Assembly: GCF_027571385.1 (NCBI RefSeq)
Contig: NZ_CP085636.1
Span: 372,001-436,000, forward strand
Origin: Shewanella sp. MTB7
GTDB taxonomy: Bacteria > Pseudomonadota > Gammaproteobacteria > Enterobacterales > Shewanellaceae
Direction of reading: 5' to 3'
Length of the DNA stretch: 64,000 bases
Shown here: one piece after another, positions 37,302 through 47,088 of the stretch
Layout: each line of letters starts with the position of its first letter
Numbering within the stretch: the stretch's first letter is position 1
Position numbers and translations under genes: made by a program
The notes under the pieces: model-generated
The model's input: only the letters and a program-made list of their open reading frames with translations
Told to the model about the DNA's origin: nothing
Database searches by the model: none

Positions 37302-39389
37302 TCAGGCTTGTACGTACTGCTCTCTATCTCCTAGCCAACGTTGCACTATCGCATCGACATTGTCGGGAGCTTGTTGCATCACATGGACGGCGAGTTTCTG
37401 AATGTGAGGGATAAGGGCTTGATCTCGCATTAGATCGGCAATCTTCATATCGGCGACGCCAGTTTGTTTAGTACCAAGCACTTCACCCGGACCTCTAATT
37501 TCAAGATCTTTTTCGGCGATAATAAAGCCATCATTACTTTTTCTGAGCACACCTAAGCGTTTTTTAGCCATTTGAGAAAGTGGTGCCTTGTACATCAATA
37601 AGCAGTGACTGGCGATTGAACCTCGTCCCACGCGTCCCCTAAGTTGATGCAGTTGCGCTAAGCCTAATCGCTCGGGGTTTTCTATTATCATCAAGCTGGC
37701 ATTGGGTACATCTACCCCAACTTCTATCACTGTGGTTGCAACTAATAGGTTCAGGTTTCCAGATTTAAACTCAGCCATGACGGCCTGCTTCTCTGCGGAT
37801 TTCATGCGTCCGTGGACTAACCCTACTTTTAGTTCAGCTAAAGCTAAGGTGAGCTCAGCTGCGGTATCTTCTGCTGCCTGACATTCAAGAACTTCTGATT
37901 CGTCGATAAGGGTGCAGACCCAATAGACTTGTCTACCATTATTTGTCACGGCTTGTCTGACACGCTCGATCACTTCATTGCGACGTAGATCGGGCATAGC
38001 CACAGTAGTGACCGGTGTTCTTCCCGGTGGAAGCTCGTCAATCACTGAAGTATCAAGATCGGCATAGGCTGTCATTGCCAACGTACGGGGAATTGGCGTG
38101 GCGGTCATGATCAACTGGTGGGGATGAAAGCCTTGGCTTATGCCTTTTTCTCTAAGCCCTAGACGTTGATGGACACCGAATCTGTGTTGTTCATCTATGA
38201 TGATCAAGGCCAGTTTGTTAAAGACCACTTTGTCCTGAAAAATAGCATGGGTGCCGATCACCATATGAGCATCACCGCTTTCAATATCTGCTAAAGATTG
38301 GGCCCTTGCTTTGCCTTTGAGCTTACCCGCTAACCAACCGACTTTTAAACCTAAAGGTTCAAACCATTGATTAAAGTTAGTCGCATGCTGTTCAGCGAGT
38401 AGTTCGGTTGGTGCCATCATGGCAACCTGATAACCATTTTCAATGGCTTGCAGTGCAGCAAGGGCGGCCACTAAGGTTTTTCCTGAGCCTACATCACCCT
38501 GGACAAGGCGCATCATGGGAGAGGACTTTTCAAGATCTTTGCAGATATCGACACCGACTCTGTTTTGCGCGCCTGTGGGTTTAAATGGCAGCGCCTTTAG
38601 AAAAGGGTTGAGCAGCTGTCCGGTCGCCGGCATTGAGATCGCTTTATCACGATTACTACGTTGACGCAGTTTTAACATGCTGAGGTTATGAGCCAGTAGC
38701 TCCTCTTGAATAAGCCTTTGCTGTGCTGGGTGTATGCCCTGTTCCAGTTCATATAGAGCCACGCCGTGATGGGGGCGATGCAGCAATTGCAGGGCCTCTT
38801 TAAGACTTAAATTATTGGGCTGAAGTTGCGGAGGAAGGAGTTCTTGAAGACCGCCGTTTGCTAGCATTAATAAGGCTTGATCGGTTAATTTTATCCAACT
38901 TGCTTGCTTAAGTCCCTCTGTTGTTGGGTAGACAGGGGTAAGAATATCGCTTAACACCTCTGGATCGTGTTCATTGATTAGCTTGTATTCGGGATGAACA
39001 ATTTCAGCTTGATGGCCACTGCGACGTATCTCTCCGTAAGCTCGAATCCGTGCCCCATTTTCTAAACCATTCTTCTGTGCAACTGAGAAGTTGAAAAATC
39101 TGAGGACTAATGAGCCAGTATCATCCCTGACAGTACAGGTCAGCATGCGCTTGCGACCTTGAATTATCTGGCTGGATTGGATAATGGCTTCTATGGTGCC
39201 ATAGTTTCCTGGATACAGTGAGGCGATGGGATAAATTTGGGTGCGGTCTTCATAACGCAGTGGCAGGTGAAACAGGATATCTTGCACTGTATTGATGCCG
39301 AGCTTAGCTAAGCGTTCAGCCATTTTCTTGGCAACGCCATTAAGTTCAGTGACAGGAACAAGATCGAGTCTATTCACGGCTGATACCAT
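37302..39389 (-). CDS. recG: ATP-dependent DNA helicase RecG
   Basis: 695 residues, the usual length. An N-terminal wedge/OB domain (YGTIEAIIQSSQIIQGRKRMLTC) then superfamily 2 helicase motifs: GDVGSGKTLVA (Walker A), DEQHRFG (DEQH box), TATPIPRT (motif III) and QLRGRVGRG (motif VI). It regresses stalled forks and acts in recombination. In E. coli it follows trmH directly; here about 16 kb separate them. Confidence 0.96.
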   Translation of the reverse strand: MVSAVNRLDLVPVTELNGVAKKMAERLAKLGINTVQDILFHLPLRYEDRTQIYPIASLYPGNYGTIEAIIQSSQIIQGRKRMLTCTVRDDTGSLVLRFFNFSVAQKNGLENGARIRAYGEIRRSGHQAEIVHPEYKLINEHDPEVLSDILTPVYPTTEGLKQASWIKLTDQALLMLANGGLQELLPPQLQPNNLSLKEALQLLHRPHHGVALYELEQGIHPAQQRLIQEELLAHNLSMLKLRQRSNRDKAISMPATGQLLNPFLKALPFKPTGAQNRVGVDICKDLEKSSPMMRLVQGDVGSGKTLVAALAALQAIENGYQVAMMAPTELLAEQHATNFNQWFEPLGLKVGWLAGKLKGKARAQSLADIESGDAHMVIGTHAIFQDKVVFNKLALIIIDEQHRFGVHQRLGLREKGISQGFHPHQLIMTATPIPRTLAMTAYADLDTSVIDELPPGRTPVTTVAMPDLRRNEVIERVRQAVTNNGRQVYWVCTLIDESEVLECQAAEDTAAELTLALAELKVGLVHGRMKSAEKQAVMAEFKSGNLNLLVATTVIEVGVDVPNASLMIIENPERLGLAQLHQLRGRVGRGSIASHCLLMYKAPLSQMAKKRLGVLRKSNDGFIIAEKDLEIRGPGEVLGTKQTGVADMKIADLMRDQALIPHIQKLAVHVMQQAPDNVDAIVQRWLGDREQYVQA

Positions 39390-39498
39390 TATATTGTTGA
39401 GTGCTGTTTATGCTAGACACTCAAGCACTGTGTTTATATACATATACTATCAGATAAATGGGTGATGGCAATCCTAATGTTATTTAGACAGGTAGAGG

Positions 39499-40095
39499 TT
39501 ATAGCCAACCTTTTTGCTTGGCGATCCGTGCTGCGTCGATTCGATTTGAACCATTAAGTTTACTGGTGGCTTCGGACAGGTAATTACGCACAGTGCCTTC
39601 GGCGATAAATAGGCAAGCGGCTATCTCGGCGGTACTCTTTCCTTCGCTGGCAAGACGAAGGGCTTTGCGTTCCTTATCATTGAGTGGATCGTGTTCGCCG
39701 ACGGCCATGACCGCAAGTTCTGGATCGATAACACGTTTCCCTGCCATCACTTGGTTAATGGCAAGAATAAGGCTATCCGATGGGGCATCTTTTAGTAGGA
39801 AACCACCGGCTCCAGATTCGATGGCGCGTTTGACATAACCGGCTCTACCAAATGTCGTGAGAATGATAATCTTGATAGGGGAGTTTTGTTGCTGACACCA
39901 CTGGGCGAGTTCGAGACCTGAGAGTCCTGGCATCTCAATGTCTGTCAGCAGCAGGTCAAATTCTTGAGCTTTCAGCAAGGTTAAAGCCTCATTGCCATCG
40001 CATGCTTGAGTGACGTTGAATTTGCTATTTAAACTGAGTAAAGCCGCAAGTGCACCTCTGACCATGGCTTGATCTTCTGCCAGTAAAATTCTCAT
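39499..40095 (-). CDS. NarL/LuxR-type response regulator (DesR-like)
   Basis: 198 residues. Receiver domain 1-120: acidic pocket Glu-Asp at 6-7, phosphoacceptor Asp in LLLTDIEMPG, Thr in ILTTFG and Lys in LLKDAPSD. C-terminal LuxR helix-turn-helix (NDKERKALRLASEGKSTAEIAACLFIAEGTVRNYL). The start overlaps the kinase stop (ATGA). Likely controls a membrane-related response like Bacillus DesR, judged only by domain similarity. Confidence 0.85.
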   Translation of the reverse strand: MRILLAEDQAMVRGALAALLSLNSKFNVTQACDGNEALTLLKAQEFDLLLTDIEMPGLSGLELAQWCQQQNSPIKIIILTTFGRAGYVKRAIESGAGGFLLKDAPSDSLILAINQVMAGKRVIDPELAVMAVGEHDPLNDKERKALRLASEGKSTAEIAACLFIAEGTVRNYLSEATSKLNGSNRIDAARIAKQKGWL

Positions 40096-41198
40096 TCGGC
40101 TAGGTTTCCTTGTTTAGGTATTGTGATACTGAAATTGCTACCCTGATTTAAAGAGTAATCTAGTCTGCCTTGAAATTCAGCTAATCTCTCTTTGATCCCG
40201 TTTAAGCCATTGCCCTCTTTGATAGCATCTGCTTTGCCGTTGTCAGCTACATTGAGACTGATCTCAGTCGCGGATTCAGAAAAGCGAATAGCACAGTGGT
40301 CGGCTTGACTGTGGCGGATAACATTATTACAGAGCTCAGTTAAACTTAAGATAATTTGTGTTTCAACCTTAGGTTTTAGTTGGGGGATATCACCTTCTAG
40401 GCTGACGCTTAAGCCCTTGTCGCGTAGAGTTTGGCACAACAACATGACGCTGGATGTCAGCCCTTTGTGTTTATAGCCGGAGACTGTTTGGCGTATCTGA
40501 CTCAGACTATCTCGGGCTATTTGATTTAGCTCCTTCAGTTGTACTTGTGCTTGTGTGAGCTCGTTTTTATCCAAGAGTTTTTCTGCCAATTCTGCCTTAA
40601 GTGAGATGCTTGAGAGGTTGTGGCCCATGATATCGTGCAGATCTCTGGCGATTCTTTCTCGCTCTAACATCGTTGCTAGTTGGCTGATTTCAGCTTGACT
40701 TTGGCGTTCGTTGGACTGGGTTTCGACTTGCTTACGTCTTGCGATACCAATGAGGCCGATACTGGCGATGAGCATGCTACCGTAACCAACAAAATAGTAG
40801 TGATTGAACCCGATAACGACATTGAGTAAGCCCAAGAGCGCGATTAAGGCTAAAAAGCCTAATAGTGCTCTGTTTAATGGGTAGTAAAAGCCGATAAAGA
40901 AACCCGCAAAAGTAAATAGCGACAGTGAGCCTGGATTAATAGGGGTGATTAAGGCTGCTAACGATACCATTGCCAATATTGGGGTGATTGCTTTATTTCT
41001 CGGGCTGCGATAAGCCCAGAAATAGCAGTAGATAAAAGGGATTAAGACCGACAGACTTAAGCCTATTTTCCACGCAGGCATGCCATTGAGGACAAGGGGG
41101 ATAAAATAGAAAACCAGATTGATGAGATAGATCCAAGAGAATTTATCTTCCGTTGTTTGAACCGATTCCTTTGGGGCAACATTAGTCTCGTTCATCAT
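40092..41198 (-). CDS. DesK-like sensor histidine kinase
   Basis: 368 residues. Five or six membrane spans (about 24-155), then HisKA_3 dimerisation with the phosphorylated His in RERIARDLHDIMGHNLSS, and a HATPase_c domain with N box LTELCNNVIRHSQA and VADNGKADAIKEGNGL. Membrane topology as in DesK thermosensors. Overlaps the regulator gene by 4 bases. Confidence 0.85.
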   Translation of the reverse strand: MMNETNVAPKESVQTTEDKFSWIYLINLVFYFIPLVLNGMPAWKIGLSLSVLIPFIYCYFWAYRSPRNKAITPILAMVSLAALITPINPGSLSLFTFAGFFIGFYYPLNRALLGFLALIALLGLLNVVIGFNHYYFVGYGSMLIASIGLIGIARRKQVETQSNERQSQAEISQLATMLERERIARDLHDIMGHNLSSISLKAELAEKLLDKNELTQAQVQLKELNQIARDSLSQIRQTVSGYKHKGLTSSVMLLCQTLRDKGLSVSLEGDIPQLKPKVETQIILSLTELCNNVIRHSQADHCAIRFSESATEISLNVADNGKADAIKEGNGLNGIKERLAEFQGRLDYSLNQGSNFSITIPKQGNLAE

Positions 41199-41280
41199 TT
41201 TTATCCGTATCGCGTATTGTCAAAGCCGCTTAACTGAATAATAAGCGACATTTTATGAGGCATCATCAATAGATTATTGT

Positions 41281-41970
41281 TTAGTTCTGTTGTAGAAGGA
41301 AGCTGGCCCAGCCATAGTCCGGTTGTATCTCAATAGCTGCCAGCCAATCGGCAATCGCACCTTGTGCATCCCCCATATTCTGTTTTGCCAATCCACGCCA
41401 AGTATAGGCTTCAGCATGTCCCCAACAGATATTGTCACAGGGATTATTATATAGATCTATCGCCTTAGTGCTTAAATTCAACGCTTTTTGCATACTACCA
41501 CCAAAGATTACTGGTGTGTTGAATGCGGATATCGCCTTTACTAACACGATGCGAGGATTATAAGGATCAAGTTCTTGAGCTTGCGTGAGTGCTTGTCCAA
41601 GTTTAGGGCCTAAGCTTGCTCCAAGGGTACTATCAAGCCCGATCTGCATACCATAAACCGATGCCAGTAGGGCTAAGTTGTCCGCATCTGTTTGCTCCAA
41701 GCTGTCAACATTCGCCTGAATTAAGCTCTCGAGTGTCGACTGGGCCGATGTTAAGGCGTCAGATGCTGTATCTCGCTGACTGAGTATGTTAGCCGTTATG
41801 GCTAAACGATAATTGGCATAAGCTTGGTCATAACCTTGGGTTTGTTGACTTAGGTTATGAAGTGCTTCTAGGTTCATCGTATTGGAAGCAGCATCAATGG
41901 CCGGGATCTCATTAGCGTGAGTAAGCCCAGAAATAAGTGCCATAGTTGCGATAAGAGTCGTTAATTTCAT
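41281..41970 (-). CDS. Exported TPR-like protein
   Basis: 229 residues from the ATG at 41970, which has AAAGGAG upstream (an upstream start at 42000 would put ten residues before a clear signal peptide). Signal peptide MKLTTLIATMALISGLTHA. The mature part is helical with TPR-like pairs near the C-terminus (KAIDLYNNPCDNICWGHAEAYTWRGLAKQNMGDAQGAIADWLAAIEIQPDYG). 82 bases upstream of the kinase gene on the same strand; a possible co-transcribed partner of the two-component pair. Confidence 0.65.
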   Translation of the reverse strand: MKLTTLIATMALISGLTHANEIPAIDAASNTMNLEALHNLSQQTQGYDQAYANYRLAITANILSQRDTASDALTSAQSTLESLIQANVDSLEQTDADNLALLASVYGMQIGLDSTLGASLGPKLGQALTQAQELDPYNPRIVLVKAISAFNTPVIFGGSMQKALNLSTKAIDLYNNPCDNICWGHAEAYTWRGLAKQNMGDAQGAIADWLAAIEIQPDYGWASFLLQQN

Positions 41971-42076
41971 GTCAATCTCCTTTGGTTGGGTACAGAACAA
42001 TTATGGAGATTGCTGAGGTGTTTTTGCAGAGACAAAGGTCATGAGATCCGCATGACAAATGTCACTTTCTTATTGT

Positions 42077-42105
42077 AAAAAAGCCACCGAGCGGTGTCGG
42101 TGGCT
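42077..42105 (-). terminator. Terminator of the Na+/Ca2+ antiporter gene
   Basis: On the minus strand AGCCACCGA and TCGGTGGCT form a 9-bp stem with a 6-base loop, followed by TTTTTT. It starts 28 bases past the stop. Confidence 0.9.
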
Positions 42106-42132
42106 GTTAGTTTGTTTATGCTCTAACCAGAT

Positions 42133-43065
42133 TTACGCTGAGGCTTGAACGATCAGGTAACCGATATAGGCAAGATAGCTGACTAAAAGGATCGCGCCTT
42201 CACGTCTACCAATCCTAAAGCCGGTCCAGGCAAAAGGGAGCACCAGCAGTGCAAGCAGTAACATAACGAGTAGATCAAAATCTTGAATACCCGCTGCTGC
42301 GATTGGATGTATAAGTGCTGTAACGCCAAGGATACCCAAGATATTAAACAGGTTAGAACCGACGATATTGCCTATGGCTATATCGCTTTGACCTTTGCGA
42401 GCCGCAACGACGGAGGTGACAAGTTCAGGCATGCTAGTACCGATAGCCACAATCGTTAAGCCGATGATGACTTCGCTGATGCCAAAGGTTTTGGCCAGTT
42501 CGACAGCACCATCGACGAAGAGTATTCCGCCGCCAACCAACATGCTTATGCCGACGATGATAAAGAGCACCGAGAGCATAGGGTTTTGTGGACTGGTATC
42601 TAGCTCTGCACTTTCACTGCTATTTCGACTACTGATATAGCTGAAACTTAGGTAGGCGATTAATAAGCTAGAGAGTAGTGCGCCATCCCAGAAACTGAGT
42701 CCACCATCAAGTAATAGTCCCCAAAACAGCATCGAAGCTGCGATCATGATAGGAATGTCGCGCTTCACCATCTGAGATTGCACCTGAATTGGACGAATTA
42801 ACGCGGTAATCGCTAGAATAAGGCCAATGTTGGCGATGTTTGAGCCGATGACATTGCCCAATGCGATACCACTGTTACCAGCGATGGCTGATTTTAAACT
42901 AACGGCCAGTTCGGGTGCACTTGTGCCGAAAGCAACTATGGTTAAGCCTATGATTAAAGGCGTTATTCCTAGTTTTAAGGCAATAGCGCTGGCACCACGA
43001 ACTAAGGCTTCGGCTCCTAAAGTTAGGATGACAAAGCCACCGACAATAGAAAGAAAAATTAACAT
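42133..43065 (-). CDS. Na+/Ca2+ antiporter (CaCA family, YrbG-like)
   Basis: 310 residues in two repeated halves of five spans. Each half has the ion-binding alpha repeat: IVAFGTSAPELAVS and IVAIGTSMPELVTS, followed by GNVIGSN and GNIVGSN. Standard inner membrane Ca2+ exporter. Monocistronic with its own terminator. Confidence 0.9.
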   Translation of the reverse strand: MLIFLSIVGGFVILTLGAEALVRGASAIALKLGITPLIIGLTIVAFGTSAPELAVSLKSAIAGNSGIALGNVIGSNIANIGLILAITALIRPIQVQSQMVKRDIPIMIAASMLFWGLLLDGGLSFWDGALLSSLLIAYLSFSYISSRNSSESAELDTSPQNPMLSVLFIIVGISMLVGGGILFVDGAVELAKTFGISEVIIGLTIVAIGTSMPELVTSVVAARKGQSDIAIGNIVGSNLFNILGILGVTALIHPIAAAGIQDFDLLVMLLLALLVLPFAWTGFRIGRREGAILLVSYLAYIGYLIVQASA

Positions 43066-43182
43066 GTTGGATCCATCTGATTAAGGGGGGATAGAATTTT
43101 GGATACGCTAGCTTAAGGATTTTTCATGACAAGGCAATAAACTTAAGCAAAGGCTGCATTAATCTTAATTCATCCTAACACC

Positions 43183-43448
43183 ATACCAATCAGTATAAAG
43201 ATTTGATCGCTCAGCGAGAGTTAAGCGGTCCTGAGGCAAGGCAACGAGTGAAGAGCATAGTTATTCTACGGTTAAGCTCGTTAACGCAGAATCAGAAGCG
43301 CTAAAACTCGCCTGTAAGGAGTGTTTTTGGCTGTCTACTTCTGCGTTGAATGAACTCACAAGGGAACAACCATTCTATCATCCATTCGCCTTGAATTAGT
43401 TTGCCAAAAAACACTCTGAGTAGATCAACTTCTTATACTGATTGGTAT
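43183..43448. repeat. MITE-like element (266 bp), second family
   Basis: A perfect 17-bp terminal inverted repeat: ATACCAATCAGTATAAAG (43183-43200) and CTTATACTGATTGGTAT (43432-43448). No gene inside. It lies between the antiporter start and the acyl-CoA synthetase terminator. The ends share ATACCAAT with the element at 35726, but the interior differs. Confidence 0.75.
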
Positions 43449-43463
43449 ATGAGGAGGAGTTGA

Positions 43464-43489
43464 GAAAGCACGCTTTAGGGCGTGCTTTC
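43464..43489 (-). terminator. Hairpin after the acyl-CoA synthetase gene
   Basis: A 10-bp perfect stem, GAAAGCACGC with GCGTGCTTTC, and a 6-base loop, 18 bases past the stop; no long T run on the minus strand. Confidence 0.6.
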
Positions 43490-43506
43490 GAGTCACTTTA
43501 TCTGTT

Positions 43507-45174
43507 TTAGATCTCCTCTTCCCAGCGAATTTTACCACCGCGAATACCATCGGCGATATCGCTGAACTTCTTCTCTAAAACATGACGCTTAATTTTCAAG
43601 GTTGGCGTGAGTATATCATTATCTACATCCCATGGCTCTGTGACGACAATGATGGCATCGATAGTTTCATGGGATTCGAGGTTTGGATTGATACTATCGA
43701 GTGTTGCCTTGAGTGAACTGCGCACCTCCTCTCTAGGCTGCAGCTTTGCGCCTTCTGATAGCTGAACTAAGGCTATCGGATGAGGTAGACCTGAGCCTAT
43801 TACGCATAACAGTTCGATATGAGGGTCTTGGGCCAGCTTGCGCTCGATAGGTACAGGGGCTACGTATTTTCCCTTGGACGTTTTGAAGTTATCTTTAACT
43901 CGCCCTGTAATCGTCACGCAGCCATCGGTATCGATAGAACAGAGATCACCGGTACGAAAGTAGCCCTCTTCATCGAATGAAGCGGCGGTGATCTCATCTT
44001 GCTTGTAGTAACCCGTCATCAAACCTGGGCTCTTAACCAGTAACTCACCATTGTCGGTTTGTTTGAGTGAACAGCCTTCAATGGCTCGACCGACGGTGCC
44101 AATTTTACTGGCATCGAATGGGTAATTAATGATCGAATAGGCGCTGTTTTCTGTCATTCCCCAGGCTTCACTGATATTCAAACCTATCTTGTGATACCAA
44201 GCGATCAATGAGGGCGGGATAGGTGCAGAGCCTGAGCCAAGTAGGCGGCAATGTTCAAGTCCGAGTCCAGCATGGATTTTCTTTTTCACTATGCCACTGA
44301 TGATCGGTAACTTAAGCAGAAAATTAAGCTTATCGTAGCCGATTTTATCGATAATGTTTTGCTGAAACAGACTCCAAAGACGTGGCACTGAAAAGAAGAC
44401 TGTTGGGCGAGCTCGCTGCACATCGGCGACAAAACTATCTAAACTTTCGACAAAGGCAACACTACTACCTGAGTAGAAAGAGGAACCTTCCATGGCGACA
44501 CGCTCTGTGATGTGAGCGAGTGGTAGATAGGAGAGTAGCCTGTCTTTGACATCTGTTTTAAGATCGCGGACAACAGCCTTACAGGTCCAGCCGTAGGCGG
44601 CAAATGTCAGCATGGCGCCCTTAGGTTTGCCCGTTGAGCCTGAGGTATAGATAAGTGTCATCATCTGCTCTGGTAAGGCAAAAGGGGTGTCGATTAATGG
44701 CTGACCGAGTTTAAGTAAGCTGCTCCACGAGTATTGAGCTGGCATGGTGTCGTAGGGCATCGCCATTCTGAGAATATCACCGCCGACGCCCGCTTCCTGA
44801 TCGGCCCAGTAGTCGAGTTTGCCGATAAAAATGGCTTTCGCTTCACTGTGCTCAAGCACATAGCGTATGGTATCGGCGTTTGCTGTAGGGTAAACAGGCA
44901 CACTAATATAGCCGCCATGCATAAGGGCGAGATCGGTAATAAACCATTCGGCACAGTTTTTTGAAAGCACAGCGACTTTGTCGCCGGGCTCAAGGCCTAA
45001 ATGTCGTAGTGCCCCAGCGATTTTTTGCATCTGTTGCTGTACATCACGCCAGGTGAAATCTTGGTATTGGCCGTTGATGGGTTGTCTGAGATAAGTGCTA
45101 TCCCCTTGCTTTTCTACCCACTGGGACAACATCTCTACCGGGGTTTTCATTGTCGATTCCATCAGCGACTCCAT
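43507..45174 (-). CDS. Long-chain acyl-CoA synthetase, AMP-forming
   Basis: 555 residues of the ANL superfamily. LIYTSGSTGKPKGAML (AMP-binding P-loop), WGMTENSAY (A5), YFRTGDLCSIDTDG (A7) and GRVKDNFKTSKGKYV (A8 with lysine) are all present. It resembles the bacterial FAA/FadD15-like group that activates long-chain acids. Last conserved gene before the accessory island; trmH lies on the far side. Confidence 0.85.
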   Translation of the reverse strand: MESLMESTMKTPVEMLSQWVEKQGDSTYLRQPINGQYQDFTWRDVQQQMQKIAGALRHLGLEPGDKVAVLSKNCAEWFITDLALMHGGYISVPVYPTANADTIRYVLEHSEAKAIFIGKLDYWADQEAGVGGDILRMAMPYDTMPAQYSWSSLLKLGQPLIDTPFALPEQMMTLIYTSGSTGKPKGAMLTFAAYGWTCKAVVRDLKTDVKDRLLSYLPLAHITERVAMEGSSFYSGSSVAFVESLDSFVADVQRARPTVFFSVPRLWSLFQQNIIDKIGYDKLNFLLKLPIISGIVKKKIHAGLGLEHCRLLGSGSAPIPPSLIAWYHKIGLNISEAWGMTENSAYSIINYPFDASKIGTVGRAIEGCSLKQTDNGELLVKSPGLMTGYYKQDEITAASFDEEGYFRTGDLCSIDTDGCVTITGRVKDNFKTSKGKYVAPVPIERKLAQDPHIELLCVIGSGLPHPIALVQLSEGAKLQPREEVRSSLKATLDSINPNLESHETIDAIIVVTEPWDVDNDILTPTLKIKRHVLEKKFSDIADGIRGGKIRWEEEI

Positions 45175-45426
45175 GATTTAATTGGTTACTTTCAAAAGGA
45201 AATGTTTTTAGTTTTTGTTTTTGTTTTAGTTTTGGCTAAGCTTTTGACGATTTATGAGCTCATTGAGTATGGCGAAAAATGTGATCTAAGACAAATGGTT
45301 TGAATAACTGTGAGATGAATCGTTACAAATTGGTGTCAGCCTTCGAATGAAGGATGATTACATTAATTTTTGGATTGTCGCTTTATGGTTACGAATCACC
45401 TGCAGCAGGCAGCAAGAGGAATGAAG

Positions 45427-46113
45427 TTAACCATAATTTATTGCCACACTGAAATCTACATTGAGTTCGCTAATACGCTCTTGAATCGAAGTAAAGTCAG
45501 AGGTTTGAAGTGTGTCTGCAATCTCTGCTCTTATGGGGTCTAAATCCACATACATCGTACAGGCGAGTAGCGCTTGCTCATCGAGCAGAGCCTGCGACTT
45601 GAAACGTCCCTCCCAGAATGAACTTTTGAACTCATCTTCGTTATTTGCCTTGCGGGCTATCTCTTCATTGAGGCAGCGCACCTCTTCATTAAATCAAGGG
45701 CAACTAATACTTGATAAGCGTTCCTACCATTCTGCAATCAAACCATTAAGTAGTATTTTCTCTCCCTCAATAAGAGCTTCACCTTTCATGTATTTAGTGG
45801 CGATTTCATTACCGTGAAACAACTGCTGCCAGCGACTAATCACATCTCGATGGCTTAATGCATTAACTTCATTCAAGTCAATTTTTAACACTAGATGGTA
45901 GTGGTTACTCATCACCGCATAAGCACAAACATCAATACAAAATATGGAAGAGAGTAGCTTGATTTTATCGACAATCCAGTCACGTCGATGTTCAAAACTT
46001 TTACCTGTCAGTTCATCTTTTTCACAGAGGTAAGCCATTCTGACACAACGGTTTATCACATAATAGAGCGGGGTTGTTTGTGCATCAATTAAGGTCCTGC
46101 GAGCTGAAGTCAT
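45427..46113 (-). pseudogene. REP-associated tyrosine transposase (Y1_Tnp/RAYT), interrupted by two in-frame stops
   Basis: Two fragments in the same frame: 46113-45724 (starting MTSARRTLIDAQTTPLYYVINRC, with the HUH-type motif SNHYHLVLKI) and 45681-45427 (RCLNEEIARKANNEDEF, FWEGRFKSQALLDEQALLACTMYVDLDPIRA). A TAG (45726-45724) and a TGA (45696-45694) lie between, with a small repeat of AATGAAGAG near the second. An intact enzyme would run through this junction. RAYTs cut single-stranded REP hairpins. It lies at the left edge of the island. Confidence 0.85.
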
Positions 46114-46117
46114 AGTC

Positions 46118-46170
46118 GCTATCCCATATAAAGAGAAACTGAGGTAACTTAAAGCTAAGTAGGGGATAGC
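46118..46170. repeat. Short inverted repeat next to the RAYT pseudogene
   Basis: GCTATCCC (46118-46125) pairs with GGGATAGC (46163-46170). It begins 5 bases before the transposase start, where REP-type palindromes are often found; this is a suggestion. Confidence 0.35.
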
Positions 46171-46292
46171 TGAAAAGACAAAAGATATGGCTGTCCTCTG
46201 TTTTTTCTTTGTTTTAGAACCTCAAAGGTGCAAAGTAACGCTCGCTTAATAGATGCGACTTTGCGAGCCCTTAATTAACGCGCTTGTTAAAT

Positions 46293-47075
46293 TCATCGGT
46301 AAGTTCTAATTAGATGAGCCTTACATGCAGAAGTACGAGCCTCAGCGTAAAAACCAACAACTAGCGCAAGTATCCCAGCTATAGGTAAAGACCAAAATCC
46401 TATTCCCCACATCATCGGGATTTTGATACCCAACCATGATTCTGAATAGGAAGGCAAGAGAACCATTGTAACCAAAGACAATAAACCAAATGCTCCAGCA
46501 GCTGTTTGTCTTACTTGAAGCCTCTCTTGAGGAGTAAGACCATACTTGATAGTGCCTTGGCAACCAAGGCACACATGTACGCCGTGCTGAAACGGGGTTG
46601 CACAATGACCACAGGCATGCATTTCAACTTCAGGCTCTGCAGATTGCCCATTTGTCTTCAATATCGTTCTTTGAATAGCATTTGCTACGCGATTAGCATC
46701 ACCGTTCCAAAGTAAGAAAAGTTTATCATTTAATAGAGGAAACTCTTCGATGATCCCATCAACTTCAGTCTGCGTCCCAACTAAAACCGGTATTATGATT
46801 GTTCTGTCAGATTTAGCTTCTATGTCAAGTACTGCCCACAACTCCTTTTTTGGCCAATGTTTTGCCATAAAAGCACGGCTTAAAATTACTACAACAAAAT
46901 CAGAGGCTCTAATCCCTTCGTTAACCTTTTCAGTTATACTATCACCTGCTGTAATTTCTGCTTCGTCAATCCAATAGCTAAGATCTCGATCAGATAGGCA
47001 AGTAGCTAATGGCCTAGCAACAGAAGCTTTATCTTCGCTTGCGTGACAAATAAAAATATCATGTTTCAAATGCAC
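46293..47075 (-). CDS. TIR domain protein with zinc ribbon and two membrane spans
   Basis: 260 residues from the GTG at 47075 (GGGAG just upstream; a longer ATG frame from 47126 overlaps the previous gene). Residues 4 to about 140 form a TIR domain: KHDIFICHASEDKASVARPL, YWIDEAEITAGDSITEKV, SDFVVVILSRAF, then WPKKELWAVL with Glu78 in the NADase position. Then a CxxC-CxxC zinc ribbon (CGHCATPF, CLGCQG) and two membrane helices. Probably an inner membrane-anchored TIR effector. Last gene of the minus-strand TIR set, 13 bases after its neighbour. Confidence 0.82.
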   Translation of the reverse strand: MHLKHDIFICHASEDKASVARPLATCLSDRDLSYWIDEAEITAGDSITEKVNEGIRASDFVVVILSRAFMAKHWPKKELWAVLDIEAKSDRTIIIPVLVGTQTEVDGIIEEFPLLNDKLFLLWNGDANRVANAIQRTILKTNGQSAEPEVEMHACGHCATPFQHGVHVCLGCQGTIKYGLTPQERLQVRQTAAGAFGLLSLVTMVLLPSYSESWLGIKIPMMWGIGFWSLPIAGILALVVGFYAEARTSACKAHLIRTYR

Positions 47076-47088
47076 CAAACTCCCTTTC

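Noticed and set aside
43183..43448. Inverted repeats as terminator of the antiporter or synthetase genes
   Set aside because: The arms are 231 bases apart and resemble the ends of a short mobile element; proper hairpins exist nearby.
45175..45426. Integration site or tRNA at the left edge of the island
   Set aside because: No tRNA gene, integrase or matching direct repeat with the right edge could be seen by eye.
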